A stretch of 64,000 nucleotides of DNA from Phormidium tenue FACHB-886. GTDB taxonomy: Bacteria > Cyanobacteriota > Cyanobacteriia > Elainellales > Elainellaceae. The notes beneath the pieces are model-generated. The model was not told the DNA's origin, did no database searches, and saw nothing but the letters and a program-made list of their open reading frames with translations. Made by a program: the position numbers and the translations under genes. Numbering within the stretch: the first letter of the stretch is position 1; every line of letters begins with the position of its first letter. This document shows, piece after piece, positions 1 to 8,631 of the stretch. Where the stretch lies: the NCBI RefSeq assembly GCF_014764505.1, contig NZ_JACXWX010000011.1, forward strand, positions 62,001-126,000, read 5' to 3'.

Positions 1-1
1 T

Positions 2-238
2 AGCGTGTCGCGGGTGACAGATATTCTGCTGTTTCTGGCAGACGGGCAGGGGAAATCGGGCGACAAGGGCATTGAGATCCCCAATCTGCCTCACCGCGAA
101 CTCAGTAGCCTCAGTGGGCTTGCCCGCGAGACTGTGACGCGAGTGCTTAGCAAGCTCGAAAAGAAAGGGTTGATCCAACGCGATCGAGATGTCCTCTGTA
201 TCCCTGATGCAGACGCACTAGAGAAGATGTTGGTCTAA
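2..238 (+). CDS. Crp/Fnr-family transcriptional regulator, C-terminal end (partial)
   Basis: The frame is open to the left edge of the window, so only the last ~78 residues of a larger protein are present. They form a winged helix-turn-helix of the Crp/Fnr type. The segment LPHRELSSLSGLARETVTRV has the usual order of a first helix, a turn and a recognition helix ending in ETVTR, followed by LSKLEKKGLI and a short wing. The sequence does not match what I remember of the NtcA C-terminus, so I leave it as a generic Crp/Fnr regulator. The cNMP-binding or sensor domain lies upstream of the window. The gene reads toward purH but is separated from it by about 300 bp of hairpin-rich DNA, so cotranscription is not implied. 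Confidence 0.85.
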   Translation, partial: SVSRVTDILLFLADGQGKSGDKGIEIPNLPHRELSSLSGLARETVTRVLSKLEKKGLIQRDRDVLCIPDADALEKMLV

Positions 239-355
239 TAATTTTCTTGCAAAAGGCGTGAAGGGTTAATCCTTCGCGCCTAACTTTTGTTAGGGAGAAA
301 GTCAGCAGGTTGATTTTTGCACCGAAACCGTTGATTCTGACAGGAGCAGGACTTG

Positions 356-430
356 TACAGCACTACGCGCCTGGATTGAGATTCTTTCTGCATGAAAGAT
401 TTGCTCTAACGCATGCGTGTAGCGCTATGT
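356..430. repeat. Dispersed palindromic element, copy A
   Basis: The left end TACAGCACTACGCGCC (356-371) pairs imperfectly with the right end GCGTGTAGCGCTATGT (415-430), which reads ACATAGCGCTACACGC on the other strand. Between them lies a short inner stem, ATTCTTTC (381-388) against GAAAGATT (394-401), with one mismatch. The outer ends match those of the copies near 10.7, 20.2 and 38.9 kb. This copy has the weakest inner stem and looks decayed. Confidence 0.55.
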
Positions 431-445
431 TACGCAATTTTTGGC

Positions 446-498
446 GGTGTAGTGATCGCCACTACACCACAAAATGCGCTAGCCACAGCAGGCTAGCG
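446..498. repeat. Two adjacent perfect hairpins in the purH leader
   Basis: Hairpin 1: GGTGTAGTG (446-454), loop ATCGC, CACTACACC (460-468); A/T runs flank it and could lengthen the stem. Hairpin 2: CGCTAGCC (477-484), loop ACAGCA, GGCTAGCG (491-498). Both are perfect and lie 45-100 bp before the purH ATG, where they could act in the 5' UTR or be part of a small mobile repeat. No purine-riboswitch consensus is recognised. Confidence 0.6.
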
Positions 499-543
499 AC
501 TGTCCTCAGAGATCGAACTGTTGAAACGTAAGGTTGCAAAGTC

Positions 544-2118
544 ATGACACAGTTAGCGTTGCTAAGTACCTCCGACAAAAGCGGCATCGTAGAACTGGCT
601 CAGCGGTTAGTGAGTGAATTTGGCTTCGAGTTAATTAGCAGCGGTGGCACTGCCAAAGCCATTCAAAGCGCTGGGATTCCAGTTACAAAAGTTTCAGACT
701 ACACAGGATCGCCAGAAATTTTAGGGGGGCGCGTCAAGACTCTGCACCCACGTATCCACGGTGGCATCTTGGCGCGGCAAGATCTAGCGGCAGACCTAGC
801 AGATTTAGAAGCCAATCAAATTCGCCCGATCGCCCTTGTCGTGGTTAACCTCTACCCATTTGAGCAAACCATCGCCCAGTCTAATGTCACCCTGCCAGAG
901 GCGATCGAGCAAATCGATATTGGCGGACCCGCCATGCTGAGAGCCGCCGCCAAGAATTTTGCCCATCTGACCGTGCTTTGCAATCCCGCTCAGTACAACG
1001 AATACCTGAACGAACTCCAGCAGCATGGTACTTCCAGTCCTGAATTTCGCCAAGCCTGCGCCCTGAGAGCTTTTCAGCATACAGCAGCCTATGATGCGGC
1101 GATCGCCACCTACCTAGAACGGATGGAGGCAGGCTCCACCTCCTCCCTCACACCGCAGGAGGGCAACCTGCTTCATCCTTCTTCCTTCTCCCTTGCTGGC
1201 ACCCAGCTGCAATCGCTCCGCTACGGCGAAAACCCACACCAGCCCGCAGCATGGTATCAAACGGGAGCCGCTCCAACCGGCTGGGCAGCCGCCACCAAGC
1301 TGCAAGGCAAAGAGCTGAGCTACAACAACCTGGTGGATTTGGAGGCAGCACGGCGAATTATTACGGAGTTTCCGGAATCGCAGGCAGCAGCCACAATTAT
1401 CAAGCATACAAACCCTTGCGGAACAGCGCTCGGTGACAGCCTGCTAGAAGCCTATGAGAAAGCCTTTAATGCCGATTCCACCTCAGCATTTGGTGGCATT
1501 GTGGCGCTGAATCGCTCGATCGACGCCGCCACTGCCACCGCCCTGACGAAAACTTTCCTGGAGTGTGTAGTTGCACCGGGCTGCGACCCAGAAGCCGCGC
1601 AAATTCTCAGCGCCAAATCGAAAGTGCGGGTGTTGACGCTGCCCGACCTGACGAGCAGCACAGCCCAAGACCTGAAGCCGATCGCTGGAGGCTTCTTGGT
1701 ACAGGCAGCCGATACCCAACCCAGTGACCCGGCAGAGTGGCGTGTTGTGACGGTAGCCCAGCCCAGCGAGAGCCAGCTCGCAGAACTCCTGTTTGCTTGG
1801 AAGGTGTGCAAGCATGTCAAATCCAACGCGATCGTCATCAGCCGCGATCGCACAACGATCGGGGTTGGGGCAGGGCAGATGAATCGGGTCGGCTCTGTAC
1901 AAATTGCCTTGGAGCAAGCCGGAGCCGCCGCTAAGGGTGCAACCCTTGCCAGCGATGGCTTTTTTCCGTTTGATGATTCTGTGCGAACGGCAGCCGCTGC
2001 TGGAATTGCGGCGATCGTGCAACCCGGGGGCAGCCTGCGCGATGCCGATTCAGTCAAAGCGGCAGATGAACTGGGGCTGGTGATGGTCTTTACAGGGGTT
2101 CGCCATTTCTTGCACTAG
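544..2118 (+). CDS. purH: Bifunctional AICAR formyltransferase / IMP cyclohydrolase
   Basis: PurH catalyses the last two steps of de novo purine synthesis in the cytosol: formylation of AICAR with 10-formyl-THF, then cyclisation to IMP. The 524-residue protein has the expected family length. The N-terminal MGS-like cyclohydrolase domain is shown by STSDKSG near the start, SSGGTAKAI and GGRVKTLHPRIHGGIL. The C-terminal formyltransferase domain contains the catalytic motif KHTNPCG (around residue 285) and the closing FFPFDDSVRTAAAAGI and QPGGSLRD motifs. It starts at an ATG about 45 bp downstream of two hairpins. Several long opposite-strand frames across it are shadows. Confidence 0.98.
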   Translation: MTQLALLSTSDKSGIVELAQRLVSEFGFELISSGGTAKAIQSAGIPVTKVSDYTGSPEILGGRVKTLHPRIHGGILARQDLAADLADLEANQIRPIALVVVNLYPFEQTIAQSNVTLPEAIEQIDIGGPAMLRAAAKNFAHLTVLCNPAQYNEYLNELQQHGTSSPEFRQACALRAFQHTAAYDAAIATYLERMEAGSTSSLTPQEGNLLHPSSFSLAGTQLQSLRYGENPHQPAAWYQTGAAPTGWAAATKLQGKELSYNNLVDLEAARRIITEFPESQAAATIIKHTNPCGTALGDSLLEAYEKAFNADSTSAFGGIVALNRSIDAATATALTKTFLECVVAPGCDPEAAQILSAKSKVRVLTLPDLTSSTAQDLKPIAGGFLVQAADTQPSDPAEWRVVTVAQPSESQLAELLFAWKVCKHVKSNAIVISRDRTTIGVGAGQMNRVGSVQIALEQAGAAAKGATLASDGFFPFDDSVRTAAAAGIAAIVQPGGSLRDADSVKAADELGLVMVFTGVRHFLH

Positions 2119-2404
2119 CCTTTGCCGGTAATTAGCTAATAAAAGGTTTATTTAGTCAGGATTTCAGCACAAATCGTTGAGTTCTGGCTGCTTCTGACGA
2201 TCACACAAAAATCGTCAGATCGATTGTCGTAGTGCCTTTTCTTAAGTCCTGAATCCAGAGCCGATCTCCTGCGGTAGCGGTTTGAGGTGGTGATGTGGAA
2301 AGGCAAACACGCTCGCCGTTTGTTTCAAATTCCCCAGCCAGAAAAAGCCATGCTGGCATTTCCCTACCAACATTTAATCTAAATGGCTGGGCGAGCCAGC
2401 TGAA

Positions 2405-2941
2405 CTACCGCAGGATTGAGCCATCTGGTAAGGTTGCGCCCTGCAGGTTTGCCCCCTGCAGATTTGCACAGCCGCCCAAGTTAAGGCTAAGGGTAGCGCC
2501 TTTGTCAGTGGTGTTGAAGTTAAAACCGGGGGGAGTATCTTGTGGATCGTTGGGGACGATTGGACTACTTTCTAGGCGCACCCCCAGATCGGCGCTGCTG
2601 TCGCTGCGAACGCTAAAGCTGTAGGCATGACAGCCAAAATCTACCCCTTCAAGATTGGCGTTGCGGAGGTTTGCCTGTCGCAAATCAGCCTGACCCAGCT
2701 GTGCGCCCTGCAGATTTGCACCCTGCAGATTTGCACCCTGCAGGTTCACTTTGCGTAAATCTAGTCTTTCTAGGTTGGCGCGCTGCAGGTTGCACTCTGG
2801 ACATTCTCTGGTTTCCAACAGGCTACGGATGCGGTTCATTTGCGCGACCCAGTTTGCCGCATAAACGCCTCCTACCGCGCCAGCTGCCGCCAACACCACA
2901 AACAGCGTAATAATACTAAATTTCTTTCGATCGCTTCTCAT
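2405..2941 (-). CDS. Membrane-anchored pentapeptide-repeat protein
   Basis: I place the start at MRSDRKKF (2941), which gives 178 residues with one N-terminal membrane segment (about residues 9-27). The longer frame to 3052 adds an unconvincing 37-residue leader. After the anchor come A(D/N)LXX pentapeptide repeats (NLQRANLERLDLRKVNLQGA and onward) that would fold as a right-handed quadrilateral beta-helix. About 60 non-repeat residues, containing a Cys and a Pro/Asp-rich stretch, interrupt the repeats before a final pair near the C-terminus. The pattern suggests a helix projecting from the membrane. No enzymatic motif is visible and the function is unknown. Near-identical 15-bp units at DNA level show recent repeat expansion. 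Confidence 0.85.
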   Translation of the reverse strand: MRSDRKKFSIITLFVVLAAAGAVGGVYAANWVAQMNRIRSLLETRECPECNLQRANLERLDLRKVNLQGANLQGANLQGAQLGQADLRQANLRNANLEGVDFGCHAYSFSVRSDSSADLGVRLESSPIVPNDPQDTPPGFNFNTTDKGATLSLNLGGCANLQGANLQGATLPDGSILR

Positions 2942-3061
2942 AGAGCCAGACAGGGATTGCAGCGCGCCCTGTTCCTTTATTCTGACTACAAAAGCGCCGA
3001 CTGTGTTTCCTGATGTAGCAACCGCCACAACGGCATGGCAATAGAGATTCAATCATCTGGT

Positions 3062-3385
3062 TCAATCATCTGGAAATTGCCAGCAGGCAATATATTCAAC
3101 ACTGCGACTACCACAGCTGCAAGGAACTTGGGCAGAAGCGATCCATTCGCGATCGCACATCCGACAATGACACCAGATATTGTTCCGGTTTGCTGCCTCC
3201 AGGATACGCTGCCACTCTTGCAGCTCTGCTGGGCTAAGTTGTGAAGCAGGCTGAAAATCAGGCGGCTGATTAAGCGGGTCGCGATCGAAAAATTCTGCCA
3301 CTTGTCCCTCTAAAGTCAGATTTTTGTCCTCACTGTAACCGGTCAATTGTGTGCAGGATCGAAGGGAGAATGCGCTGATCCCCAC
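3062..3385 (-). CDS. Small zinc-ribbon-like conserved hypothetical protein
   Basis: A 107-residue protein of unknown function. The C-terminal half has four cysteines plus histidine arranged as WCHCRMC ... CSCGS, followed by VEYIACWQFPDD, which looks like a zinc ribbon with a fixed C-terminal tail. The N-terminal half is polar and has no domain I recognise. It reads divergently from glgC (152 bp between starts). I believe similar short proteins with the WQFPDD ending occur in other cyanobacteria, but that is memory, not a search. Confidence 0.7.
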   Translation of the reverse strand: MGISAFSLRSCTQLTGYSEDKNLTLEGQVAEFFDRDPLNQPPDFQPASQLSPAELQEWQRILEAANRNNIWCHCRMCDREWIASAQVPCSCGSRSVEYIACWQFPDD

Positions 3386-3538
3386 CGTTTAGCGTTCGAT
3401 CCCCGATTGCTCCTCATCTGCTGTTTCTCATCCTTCAGCTACAAATTTTCTTCCTTTTAGCCCTTGCAAACTTCGACCGACAATTAGAAACTGAGGGTGG
3501 GAGTTGATTGGTTGTTAAGAAGCAGTTAAGAGGTCATC

Positions 3539-4828
3539 GTGAAGAAAGTTTTAGCCATTATTCTGGGCGGCGGTGCGGGTACTCGACTATATCCGCTGAC
3601 CAAACTGCGGGCAAAACCGGCTGTGCCTCTGGCAGGCAAATACAGATTAATTGACATTCCTGTAAGCAACTGCATCAATTCAGAGATTTTTCGCATCTAC
3701 GTGTTGACTCAGTTTAATTCCGCCTCGCTGAACCGCCATATCACGCGGACTTACAATTTTACAGGCTTCAGCGAAGGGTTTGTGGAAGTTTTGGCAGCGC
3801 AGCAAACCCCAGAAAACCCGAACTGGTTTCAGGGAACAGCAGATGCGGTGCGTCAGTATATGTGGCTGTTCCAAGAGTGGAAAGCCAGCGAGTATCTAAT
3901 TCTATCGGGCGATCACCTCTACCGGATGGACTACTGCCAGTTCATCAATCGCCACCGCGAAACCAACGCTGACATCACGATTTCTGTGCTGCCGATCGAC
4001 GAAAAGCGCGCGTCTGATTTCGGCTTGATGAAGATGGATGAAAGCGGGCGGATTGTAGATTTCAGCGAAAAGCCCAAAGGCGATGCGCTTCGGGAAATGC
4101 GGGTGGACACAACCAAGCTTGGCTTGACGCCCGAAGAAGCGCAGCAAAGCCCCTACATCGCTTCGATGGGGATCTACGTCTTCAAAGCAGAGGTGCTGAC
4201 GGAGCTGCTAAAGAAATACGCTGACCAGACAGACTTCGGCAAAGAAATGCTGCCTGCAGCTGCTCCAACCCACAATATTCAAGCCTTCCTTTATAAAGGC
4301 TATTGGGAAGACATCGGGACGATCGAAGCCTTCTATGAAGCAAACTTGGCGCTAACCCAGCAGCCTCAGCCGCCTTTCAGCTTCTACGACGAGAAAGCAC
4401 CCATCTACACCAGAGGGCGATCGCTGCCACCTACCAAAGTTTTGAACTGCCAAGTGACCGAAACGATGATCGGCGATGGCTGTATCTTGAAGAACTGCCA
4501 GATCCATCACTCAGTGCTGGGAATTCGCACCCGTATAGAATCTGGCTGTACCATTCAAGACTCGCTGCTGATGGGAGCTGATTTTTATCAGCCTTACGAA
4601 GCACGGCAGGCAGATGTTGCTCAGGGGCTAGTTCCTATTGGGATTGGCGAAAATACAACGATTCGCCGCGCCATCATTGACAAGAACTCCCGGATTGGTC
4701 GGGATGTGCAAATCATTAACAAAGACAGAGTTGAAGAGGCACAGCGCGAAGAGTTTGGCTTCCACATCCGCAGCGGCATCGTTGTGACGCTGAAGAACGC
4801 CACGATTCCCGATGGAACCATCATCTAA
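3539..4828 (+). CDS. glgC: Glucose-1-phosphate adenylyltransferase (ADP-glucose pyrophosphorylase)
   Basis: Makes ADP-glucose from glucose-1-phosphate and ATP, the committed step of glycogen synthesis. The 429-residue length is normal for cyanobacteria. The N-terminal nucleotidyltransferase signature [20 protein letters not shown] is followed by [14 protein letters not shown], then [18 protein letters not shown] and a left-handed beta-helix C-terminal domain with hexapeptide-like repeats. The C-terminal Lys/Arg-rich region that binds the activator 3-phosphoglycerate in the family is present. The start codon is GTG (3539). A debranching-type glucosidase lies at 8.6 kb in the same window. Confidence 0.97.
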   Translation: MKKVLAIILGGGAGTRLYPLTKLRAKPAVPLAGKYRLIDIPVSNCINSEIFRIYVLTQFNSASLNRHITRTYNFTGFSEGFVEVLAAQQTPENPNWFQGTADAVRQYMWLFQEWKASEYLILSGDHLYRMDYCQFINRHRETNADITISVLPIDEKRASDFGLMKMDESGRIVDFSEKPKGDALREMRVDTTKLGLTPEEAQQSPYIASMGIYVFKAEVLTELLKKYADQTDFGKEMLPAAAPTHNIQAFLYKGYWEDIGTIEAFYEANLALTQQPQPPFSFYDEKAPIYTRGRSLPPTKVLNCQVTETMIGDGCILKNCQIHHSVLGIRTRIESGCTIQDSLLMGADFYQPYEARQADVAQGLVPIGIGENTTIRRAIIDKNSRIGRDVQIINKDRVEEAQREEFGFHIRSGIVVTLKNATIPDGTII

Positions 4829-4942
4829 ACCCATATAGCAGTCCTCCGCTGCATAGGAAGTTAGCTGCATCGGGGGTAAGGGGTAACCCGTATAAATTTG
4901 AAGAAGGAGTCGCTGCATTCCTTCTTCAAATAGTGCGTTCAA

Positions 4943-5479
4943 ATGTCTATTCCCCGTCTGATTCTGCTCATCGGATTGCCGGGCAGCGGCAAATCCACGC
5001 TGGCGGCTCGGCTCCAGCAAGTCTGCCCCGATTGGGCCCTCATTTCTACCGATGCGATCCGCGCCGAGCTGTTTGGCGATGAGGCGATCCAGGGTGAATG
5101 GAGTTTAATTGAGCAAACGCTGCGACGGCAGCTCCAGCAGGCAGCTACAGCAGCCCTAGCCGGACGATCATCCGTCGCTATTTACGACGCGACAAATGTC
5201 CGTCGCCGCAATCGACGAGCAGCGATCGCGATGGTTCGCGCCAGCGGATTTCAGCGAATTACGGGCATCTGGCTAGACACGTCCTTACCCTTATGCCTGC
5301 AGCGCAATTGTCAACGCGATCGCCAAGTTCCTGAAGCAGTGATTCAGCGGATGCATCGTCAGCTCCAAGGCGCGCCCCCTCATCCTAGCGATGGGCTAGA
5401 CGATCTAATTAGAGTGGCGGCGACTGGTTCGGAAATTCCTCTATTGCCAAGCTCTATACCGAACTCCGTTCTGAGTTAA
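4943..5479 (+). CDS. P-loop NTPase, polynucleotide-kinase-like (AAA_33 type)
   Basis: A 178-residue ATP-binding protein. Walker A is GLPGSGKST at residues 11-19. It is followed by STDAIRAELFGD, which resembles the STDxIR element of small kinases related to T4 polynucleotide kinase, zeta toxin and gluconate kinase. The YDATNVRRRNR motif is also typical of this kinase group. The substrate is not clear. It starts 114 bp after glgC on the same strand and precedes a DnaJ gene by about 70 bp. Confidence 0.85.
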   Translation: MSIPRLILLIGLPGSGKSTLAARLQQVCPDWALISTDAIRAELFGDEAIQGEWSLIEQTLRRQLQQAATAALAGRSSVAIYDATNVRRRNRRAAIAMVRASGFQRITGIWLDTSLPLCLQRNCQRDRQVPEAVIQRMHRQLQGAPPHPSDGLDDLIRVAATGSEIPLLPSSIPNSVLS

Positions 5480-5548
5480 CCTTTGCTAGGTTAGAGGCAG
5501 CAGAAGACTGTATACAAGCGGTTATAGGGATAGAGGAAATTAAAATTA

Positions 5549-6535
5549 ATGGCAACGACTGACTTCAAAGACTACTATGCCATGTTGGGTGTGGGTAAGG
5601 CTGCAAGCACCGATGAGATTAAGCAGGCTTACCGGAAGCTAGCGCGCAAGTATCACCCTGACGTAAATCCTGGAAACAAGACGGCAGAAGCGAAGTTTAA
5701 AGAAGTAACGGAAGCCTACGAAGTTCTATCTGACTCTGACAAGCGCAAGAAATACGATCAGTTTGGTCAGTATTGGAAGCAGGCGGCAGGCGGCGGCTGG
5801 TCGCCTAATCCTGGATACGGTGGAGGCAGCGCCGACTTTAACAACTTTGACTTCAGCCAGTACGGCAATTTTGACGAGTTCATCAATGAACTTCTGGGTC
5901 GATTTGGTACCACGCCCGGTGCAGCTGGTGGGCGTACCTACAGCTATCGCACCAGTCCAAACGGCACTGGGTTTGGTGGCTCTAACGAACAAACGGCTTC
6001 CGGTCAGGATCTGGAATCCACTCTAGTGTTGAGTTTCTCAGAAGCGTTTCATGGGGCGCAAAAACGGCTGAACTTGGGCAATGAAACGATTACCGTACGA
6101 ATTCCGGCAGGCGCAAAGCCAGGAAGTCGGATTCGGGTGAAGGGAAAGGGGCAAGCGAGTCCTTACGGTACTAACCGGGGCGATCTATACCTCGTGGTAG
6201 CGCTGCAGCCTCATTCCTTTTTCCAATTTGAAGGCGACAACTTAGTGTGCGAAGTGCCGATCGCTCCGGACGAAGCTGTTTTGGGGGCAGCAATCGAAGT
6301 ACCAACTCCCGATGGCACAGTGACTATGAACATTCCCACAGGTATCCGCTCTGGTCAGACGCTGCGGCTCCGCGGCAAAGGCTGGCTCACCAAAGGGGGA
6401 CGTGGCGATCAGCTCGTGAAAGTGGTGATTGTGCCGCCTACCGATCTAACGCCGGTTGAGCGCGAAGCGTATGAAACCATTCGAGCGAACCGCACGGTCA
6501 ATCCGCGTGCTCACTTGCAGCAGATTAAACTCTAG
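5549..6535 (+). CDS. DnaJ-type co-chaperone without zinc-finger domain (CbpA-like)
   Basis: The N-terminal J domain (residues about 7-72) carries the HPD motif at residues 36-38, which stimulates Hsp70 ATPase. It is followed by a Gly/Phe-rich and Asn/Tyr-rich linker (about 75-145) and two C-terminal substrate-binding beta domains. The CXXCXGXG zinc-finger repeats of true DnaJ are absent, so the 328-residue protein is a type II J protein like CbpA or cyanobacterial DnaJ2. It acts in the cytosol with DnaK. The ATG at 5549 follows an A/T-rich leader. Confidence 0.95.
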   Translation: MATTDFKDYYAMLGVGKAASTDEIKQAYRKLARKYHPDVNPGNKTAEAKFKEVTEAYEVLSDSDKRKKYDQFGQYWKQAAGGGWSPNPGYGGGSADFNNFDFSQYGNFDEFINELLGRFGTTPGAAGGRTYSYRTSPNGTGFGGSNEQTASGQDLESTLVLSFSEAFHGAQKRLNLGNETITVRIPAGAKPGSRIRVKGKGQASPYGTNRGDLYLVVALQPHSFFQFEGDNLVCEVPIAPDEAVLGAAIEVPTPDGTVTMNIPTGIRSGQTLRLRGKGWLTKGGRGDQLVKVVIVPPTDLTPVEREAYETIRANRTVNPRAHLQQIKL

Positions 6536-6721
6536 GACAGGTTAAACTGGGCAACAAGTTTGGGCAGAACCAGCTTGAACTAGTCCGCATTGCATCTACT
6601 GATATAGAACAGGGCTTGGGCAATTAGTGCGTGAGCGGCGGGTTCGTCCGGTCTTACCACTAACTGCTGTAGAACTCTGTCCCCACAATCCATTGCAAGC
6701 AAAACTAGAGGGCGATTTCTG

Positions 6722-8035
6722 ATGCAGAGCGTTGATTTTTCGGGTGGCATTCGTCTCAGAGCGATCGCCTCCTCAATCGCTTTAGTGCTGCTCACGGCTG
6801 GGCTAGCTGCCTGTCAGCAAGCGGCCCCGGCTCCGCCAGCGCCAGACCCAAGTCAGACAAGGCTGAAGCTAGGCGCGGTTCTGCCTGCCACAGGCGCTTT
6901 GGCAACTGCAAGTGAACCAATTCTGGAAGTGCTGCCGCTGATTACTAACACGGTCAACGCCTGCGGCGGAGTCAATGGGCTACCGATCGATCTGGTTGTG
7001 AAAGACGATCAGGCAAACCCCAAGACAGGGACAACTGCTATGACTCAGCTTGCTAAGCAAGACCGCGTTAGCGCTGTTTTGGGCAATTTTGCCAATGATG
7101 CCGTGGCTGCCGCAGCCATGAAAGTGGCAGTCCAAAACCGCATTCCGGTCATCTCCCCCAACAACACTAGCCCCACCTTCACAAGCCGAGCGCAAAAGGG
7201 CGAGTATCAAGGCTACTGGGCAAGAACAATTCCCTCTGAGACGCAGCAAGCGATCGCCTTAGCACAGCTAGCAAAGCAGCGCGGCTTAAAGCAAGTTTCA
7301 ACCTTGGTCAGCAATGATACGAATGGCATCGCGTTTGAGAAAGCCTTTGTTGCCGAGTTTGAAAAGCTAGGCGGCAAGGTGTTGAACAAAACCAATCCTA
7401 GCCGCTACGACCCGCAGAGCGAATTGGATTATGGAGCGCTCAGCGCGTTTCTTCCCAATGGCGAGCTACCAGACGGAGTGATTGCCGCAATTGACCGCCG
7501 TCAGGGTAGCCAGCTGCTACAGGTTGCTTATGCAGAAGGGTTAGCCGGAGACGTGCAAGTCTTGCTCACAAATAAAGCCCGAAATGCAAGCTTCGTAGAA
7601 ACCGTAGGGCAATCGGTCGATGGTAAGTTCTTTCTGAATGGAGCGATCGGCACTTCGCCAACTGTTAAAAGCCCCACCAGCGATAGCTTCTATAAGCTCT
7701 GGCAAGAGAAACAAGGCTCTACACCGGGGCTACAGGTTCCTCAAGCCTGGGATGCCTTAGCGCTGTTGATTCTGGCAGCTCAGGCAGCTCAGTCTAACCA
7801 AGGAAAGGCGCTCAAAGACCAGCTCCGACCTGTCGCCAATCCGCCGGGTGAAGAAGTCACAGACTTGTGCCAAGCGATCCAGTTGCTCAAGCAAGGGAAA
7901 GATATTGATTATGAAGGCGTCAGCGGCACGGTTGATCTAGACAAAAACGGCGATGTAATTGCTAACTACGAGGTGTGGATGGTCGATGAACAAGGCAGGA
8001 TTCAGACGATCAATCAGGTAGAGCTGGAGCGCTAA
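6722..8035 (+). CDS. ABC transporter substrate-binding lipoprotein (branched-chain amino acid type)
   Basis: The 437-residue protein begins with a lipoprotein signal: a basic N-terminus, a hydrophobic core and lipobox LAAC with lipidated Cys31. An Ala/Pro-rich linker follows. The mature part looks like the periplasmic-binding-protein type I fold of LivJ/Peripla_BP_6 proteins (LKLGAVLPATGALAT near its start; VNACGGVNGLPIDLVVKDD), including an extracytoplasmic ligand-binding N lobe. No permease or ATPase genes are adjacent, so it is an orphan. It could serve a distant transporter or act as a sensor subunit. Confidence 0.9.
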   Translation: MQSVDFSGGIRLRAIASSIALVLLTAGLAACQQAAPAPPAPDPSQTRLKLGAVLPATGALATASEPILEVLPLITNTVNACGGVNGLPIDLVVKDDQANPKTGTTAMTQLAKQDRVSAVLGNFANDAVAAAAMKVAVQNRIPVISPNNTSPTFTSRAQKGEYQGYWARTIPSETQQAIALAQLAKQRGLKQVSTLVSNDTNGIAFEKAFVAEFEKLGGKVLNKTNPSRYDPQSELDYGALSAFLPNGELPDGVIAAIDRRQGSQLLQVAYAEGLAGDVQVLLTNKARNASFVETVGQSVDGKFFLNGAIGTSPTVKSPTSDSFYKLWQEKQGSTPGLQVPQAWDALALLILAAQAAQSNQGKALKDQLRPVANPPGEEVTDLCQAIQLLKQGKDIDYEGVSGTVDLDKNGDVIANYEVWMVDEQGRIQTINQVELER

Positions 8036-8051
8036 GTCGGTTCCACAGGTA

Positions 8052-8345
8052 ATGTTCCAGATTAGCCTCACCCTCGCAGCCCTAGAAGATTTGCAAGGTT
8101 TTAGAGCCTATGAACAGCGGCAAATCATTCAGGCGATCGAGGAACAACTTCAGTACCAGCCCACTCTGCTAACTCGCAATCGCAAGCGACTTCGACCCAA
8201 CACCCTCGCCGAATGGGAGCTTCGCATCGATGCCTTCCGCGTGTTCTACGATGTGGATAAAGCGCTGCCGATCGTCAAAATTGCAGCGATCGGCTACAAA
8301 CAAGGAAATATACTCTTTGTACATGGGCAGGAATACGAGTTATGA
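8052..8345 (+). CDS. RelE/ParE-superfamily toxin
   Basis: A 97-residue basic protein. The pattern of an N-terminal FQISLTLAALEDL strand-helix, a central helix with NRKRLRPN, then WELRIDAFRVFYDV and a C-terminal strand IAAIGYK is typical of RelE/ParE/HigB-type toxins, many of which are ribosome-dependent mRNA interferases. It starts 16 bp after the lipoprotein gene and overlaps the next gene by four bases (ATGA at 8342-8345), so the two are translationally coupled. The toxin comes first, as in HigBA-type modules. Substrate specificity is unknown. Confidence 0.88.
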   Translation: MFQISLTLAALEDLQGFRAYEQRQIIQAIEEQLQYQPTLLTRNRKRLRPNTLAEWELRIDAFRVFYDVDKALPIVKIAAIGYKQGNILFVHGQEYEL

Positions 8346-8590
8346 AGACCATTAAAATTTCACAGAAGTCTGACGAACTTCAGGACTTGCTAGAGCAGGC
8401 TGAAAGCGAGGACGTAATTCTAGAACTCGCCGATGGGCGTGAGTTCATCTTGAGTGCAATGGATGACTTTGATGTGGAAATAGCCAAAACGCGGCGCAAC
8501 CAGAAACTAATGGCACTGCTAGACCAACGAGCAAGGCAAACACAAACTGTATCGCTTGCTGAAGTCAAGCGTCAGCTCAATCTAGGCTGA
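8342..8590 (+). CDS. Cognate antitoxin of the RelE/ParE-type toxin
   Basis: An 82-residue acidic protein overlapping the toxin stop by ATGA. The N-terminal half (MKTIKISQKSDELQDLLEQA, then VILELADGREFIL) is a short beta-helix module seen in Phd/prevent-host-death-like antitoxins. The C-terminal half (AKTRRNQKLMALLDQRARQ ... VSLAEVKRQLNL) would wrap the toxin. No helix-turn-helix is obvious, so the DNA-binding mode is unclear. The assignment rests on its overlap with the toxin and its size. Confidence 0.85.
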   Translation: MKTIKISQKSDELQDLLEQAESEDVILELADGREFILSAMDDFDVEIAKTRRNQKLMALLDQRARQTQTVSLAEVKRQLNLG

Positions 8591-8631
8591 AGTCACTCAA
8601 GGATAGCCAGCAGCCAACAGGCGTGATGACG

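Larger units (their letters stand above)
239..543. other. Hairpin-rich spacer upstream of purH
   Basis: This 305-bp gap has no convincing gene. A 73-codon open frame (310-531) runs through inverted repeats and has no family resemblance. The gap holds one copy of the dispersed palindromic element (356-430) and two compact perfect hairpins (446-468 and 477-498). No classical Rho-independent terminator with a clear T-tract follows the upstream regulator gene. Confidence 0.6.

Noticed and set aside
1452-2057. Long open frame on the minus strand inside purH
   Set aside because: It lies fully opposite purH, has Ser/Arg/Ala-rich composition typical of shadow translation, and shows no family motif.
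3385-3410. GTTCGATCCCCG, like a tRNA T-arm
   Set aside because: No acceptor or anticodon stems can be fitted around it, and it sits at the start of a small coding gene.
4829-4942. Terminator after glgC
   Set aside because: Only a weak repeat-like ATATAGCAGTCC motif is seen, with no stem plus T-tract.
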